Translations under genes and position numbers: made by a program | Shown here: positions 62,565 to 64,000 of the stretch, piece after piece | Position numbering within the stretch: the stretch's first letter is position 1 | How the letters are laid out: the number at the start of each line of letters is the position of its first letter | Notes under the pieces: generated by a model | Databases searched by the model: none | What the model saw: the letters and a program-made list of their open reading frames with translations, nothing else | Told to the model about the DNA's origin: nothing | Source of the DNA: Ochrobactrum vermis | GTDB taxonomy: Bacteria; Pseudomonadota; Alphaproteobacteria; Rhizobiales; Rhizobiaceae | Assembly (NCBI RefSeq): GCF_002975205.1 | Contig: NZ_PCOC01000001.1 | Span: forward strand, 744,001 to 808,000 | Length of the DNA stretch: 64,000 nucleotides | Reading direction: 5' to 3'

Positions 62565-62954
62565 AGGTAGAGTCTACATCCCGGTTCCGTTGAGGGAGCA
62601 CGCACCCGAAAAAGGCTGCATCACTCGTGATAATCACTAAACTTAATGACGCTTGGCTAAGATTGGCCCAATAAACGCGGTTAACAGATTACTAAATGCA
62701 ACTCGAAGACGCCAGCTCTGCTGTTTCCATTAATGGAGCCTGTTAATGAGCGATGAGTTGGCTCAAGGCAACCAGTTTTTGCACGGAGCAGGGAAGACGG
62801 GTTTGCAATTGTGTCTTGCACGGTTTTCCTCGGGCTAAAACTGGCACAATCTGGGATCCACTCTTGCTGTTTCGCCATATTCGTCTCACATGAGTGGGGA
62901 AAAGTCGCGACACAATCGTGTCATTCTCAAATCGACATCAAGTTTGGAGTTGTC
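62565..62954. other. Divergent promoter region between lptF and pepA
   Basis: About 390 bases that must carry promoters for both genes. A TTGCAC at about 62815 could be part of a pepA promoter, but no good -10 box follows at the right distance. I see no repeat, RNA gene or further ORF. Confidence 0.45.
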
Positions 62955-64000
62955 ATGTCTAAACGTCCTTCGATCTCTTTCAGCGATTTTGCAGCACCGG
63001 GAAAAGGCGTGTCCATCGTCCTCGTCGCCAAGGGCGGCGGCTTCGCGGACGAGGCGGCTCAGGCTGCAGGCGGTGCGGAAAAGATTAAGCGCATTGCCGA
63101 AATTTCCGGATTTACCGGGGCTTTGGGCAAGACGGCGGAAGCGATCGAGACAACTTCCAGCGGTGTCGACAAGATCGTTCTGGTTGGTGTCGGGGAGCCA
63201 GGCAAGCTTGGCAATGACGACTGGCTGAAGATCGGCGGGGCTGCATTTTCACGAATCGGCAAGTCAGAGCGCGCAACCGTAACGCTTGCACTGCCTGAAA
63301 CCACCATCGCCGGTGACGAGGCAGCAGATCTGGCGCTTGGCATGATTCTGCGCTCCTACAAGTTCGAACGCTACAAGACGCGCAAGAATAATGAGGAAAA
63401 TGGCGATCCGAAACACGCTGCCAAGATCAGCATCTGCGTTGCTGATCCTCATACGGCGAAGCGTGCGTTTGAAGTTGCCGAAGCGGTGGCGGACGGCGTC
63501 ATTCAGGCGCGCAATCTCGTCAATGAGCCTGCGAATATTCTTGGTCCGGTGGAGTTTGCACAGGAAGCGGAAAAGCTTGAAAAGCTTGGCGTGAAGGTCG
63601 AAATCCTCGGCGAGAAGGAAATGAAGAAGCTCGGCATGGGCGCGCTTCTGGGCGTGGCACAGGGTTCCGTTCGCCCGCCGCGACTGGTTGTCATGGAGTG
63701 GCAGGGTGCCAAGAGCAAGGAAAAGCCGGTCGCTTTCGTCGGCAAGGGCGTGGTGTTCGATACAGGTGGCATTTCCATCAAGCCGGCCTCCGGCATGGAA
63801 GACATGAAGGGTGACATGGGCGGTGCCGCAGCCGTCACCGGCCTGATGCGCGCGCTGGCCGGGCGCAAGGCAAAGGTCAATGCCATCGGCATTATCGGCC
63901 TTGTCGAGAACATGCCCGATGGCAATGCGCAGCGTCCGGGCGACATCGTGACGTCCATGTCGGGGCAGACGATCGAAGTCATCAATACCGACGCCGAAGG
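62955..64000 (+). CDS. pepA: Leucyl aminopeptidase, cut by the window end
   Basis: The frame is open from ATG 62955 to the last base, so at least 348 residues are present and the end is missing. The N-terminal domain ('PSISFSDFAAPGKGVSIVLV') is followed by 'QARNLVNEPANILGPVEFAQ' and the M17 catalytic start 'VAFVGKGVVFDTGGISIKPA' with 'MEDMKGDMGGAAAVTGLMRA' and 'NTDAEG' at the very edge; these carry metal-binding Lys, Asp and Glu. M17 enzymes remove N-terminal residues from peptides, and some bind DNA. Confidence 0.96.
   Translation, partial: MSKRPSISFSDFAAPGKGVSIVLVAKGGGFADEAAQAAGGAEKIKRIAEISGFTGALGKTAEAIETTSSGVDKIVLVGVGEPGKLGNDDWLKIGGAAFSRIGKSERATVTLALPETTIAGDEAADLALGMILRSYKFERYKTRKNNEENGDPKHAAKISICVADPHTAKRAFEVAEAVADGVIQARNLVNEPANILGPVEFAQEAEKLEKLGVKVEILGEKEMKKLGMGALLGVAQGSVRPPRLVVMEWQGAKSKEKPVAFVGKGVVFDTGGISIKPASGMEDMKGDMGGAAAVTGLMRALAGRKAKVNAIGIIGLVENMPDGNAQRPGDIVTSMSGQTIEVINTDAE

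Noticed and set aside
1..64000. CRISPR arrays, rRNA operons, complete insertion sequences or prophages
   Set aside because: No regularly spaced repeats, rRNA sequence, transposase or phage structural genes were found on reading both strands.

Overview
The window reads as an alphaproteobacterial chromosome of the Brucellaceae, most like Ochrobactrum/Brucella. The strongest marker is a divergent pair of omp2-type porin genes around a tRNA-Ser. Supporting it are the gene order (lytic transglycosylase, dapA, smpB, then rpoZ-rsh-pyrE, then acpS-lepB-rnc-era-recO, then lptF-lptG-lptD, surA, pdxA, rsmA) and about 105-bp palindromic repeats of the Bru-RS kind. This assignment is from memory of gene families and order; no search was run.

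Positions 1 to about 7,300 look accessory. They are AT-richer with long gene-poor stretches, and carry a truncated AraC regulator, an orphan betaine-type binding protein overlapping an L,D-transpeptidase with a small lipoprotein behind it, an outer-membrane-type protein, a large membrane-anchored wHTH/TolB-like/TPR protein and an unknown secreted protein. From 7,340 to 14,624 come small envelope and metabolic genes (YfcG-type GST, DUF2147, YitT, a Cys-repeat secreted protein, DUF423, a HisC paralogue) and a tyrosine recombinase next to the porin locus.

From 14,902 to 33,096: porins and tRNA-Ser; a BON protein, a 29-aa membrane peptide and a helix-hairpin-helix protein; lytic transglycosylase, dapA, smpB, a family-5-like uracil-DNA glycosylase and a NYN protein; rpoZ, rsh and pyrE; fnrN followed by hemN with a perfect FNR box; and an Fsr-like exporter. 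From 33,374 to 47,400: an AraC regulator, DUF2062-acpS-lepB-rnc-era-recO, a ygfZ-HD-phosphatase operon, pyrC, a YciI/isochorismatase/GlxA group, several small rhizobial genes of unknown role, a Nudix hydrolase and a SRAP protein.

From 47,578 to the right end: cysS preceded by a possible leaderless Cys-codon leader ORF; a GFA protein; cimA with a diverged partial copy of its own 5' end just upstream; rarD; an M23 peptidase with an unusual metal site; and the LPS/outer-membrane cluster (rsmA, pdxA, surA, lptD, lptG, lptF), ending in a pepA cut by the window edge.

No CRISPR array, prophage, complete insertion sequence or rRNA was seen. The best candidates for undescribed biology are the cimA 5' duplication, the cysS leader, the near-identical 5' tract of the two porins, the M23 zinc-site change and the accessory envelope genes at the left end.
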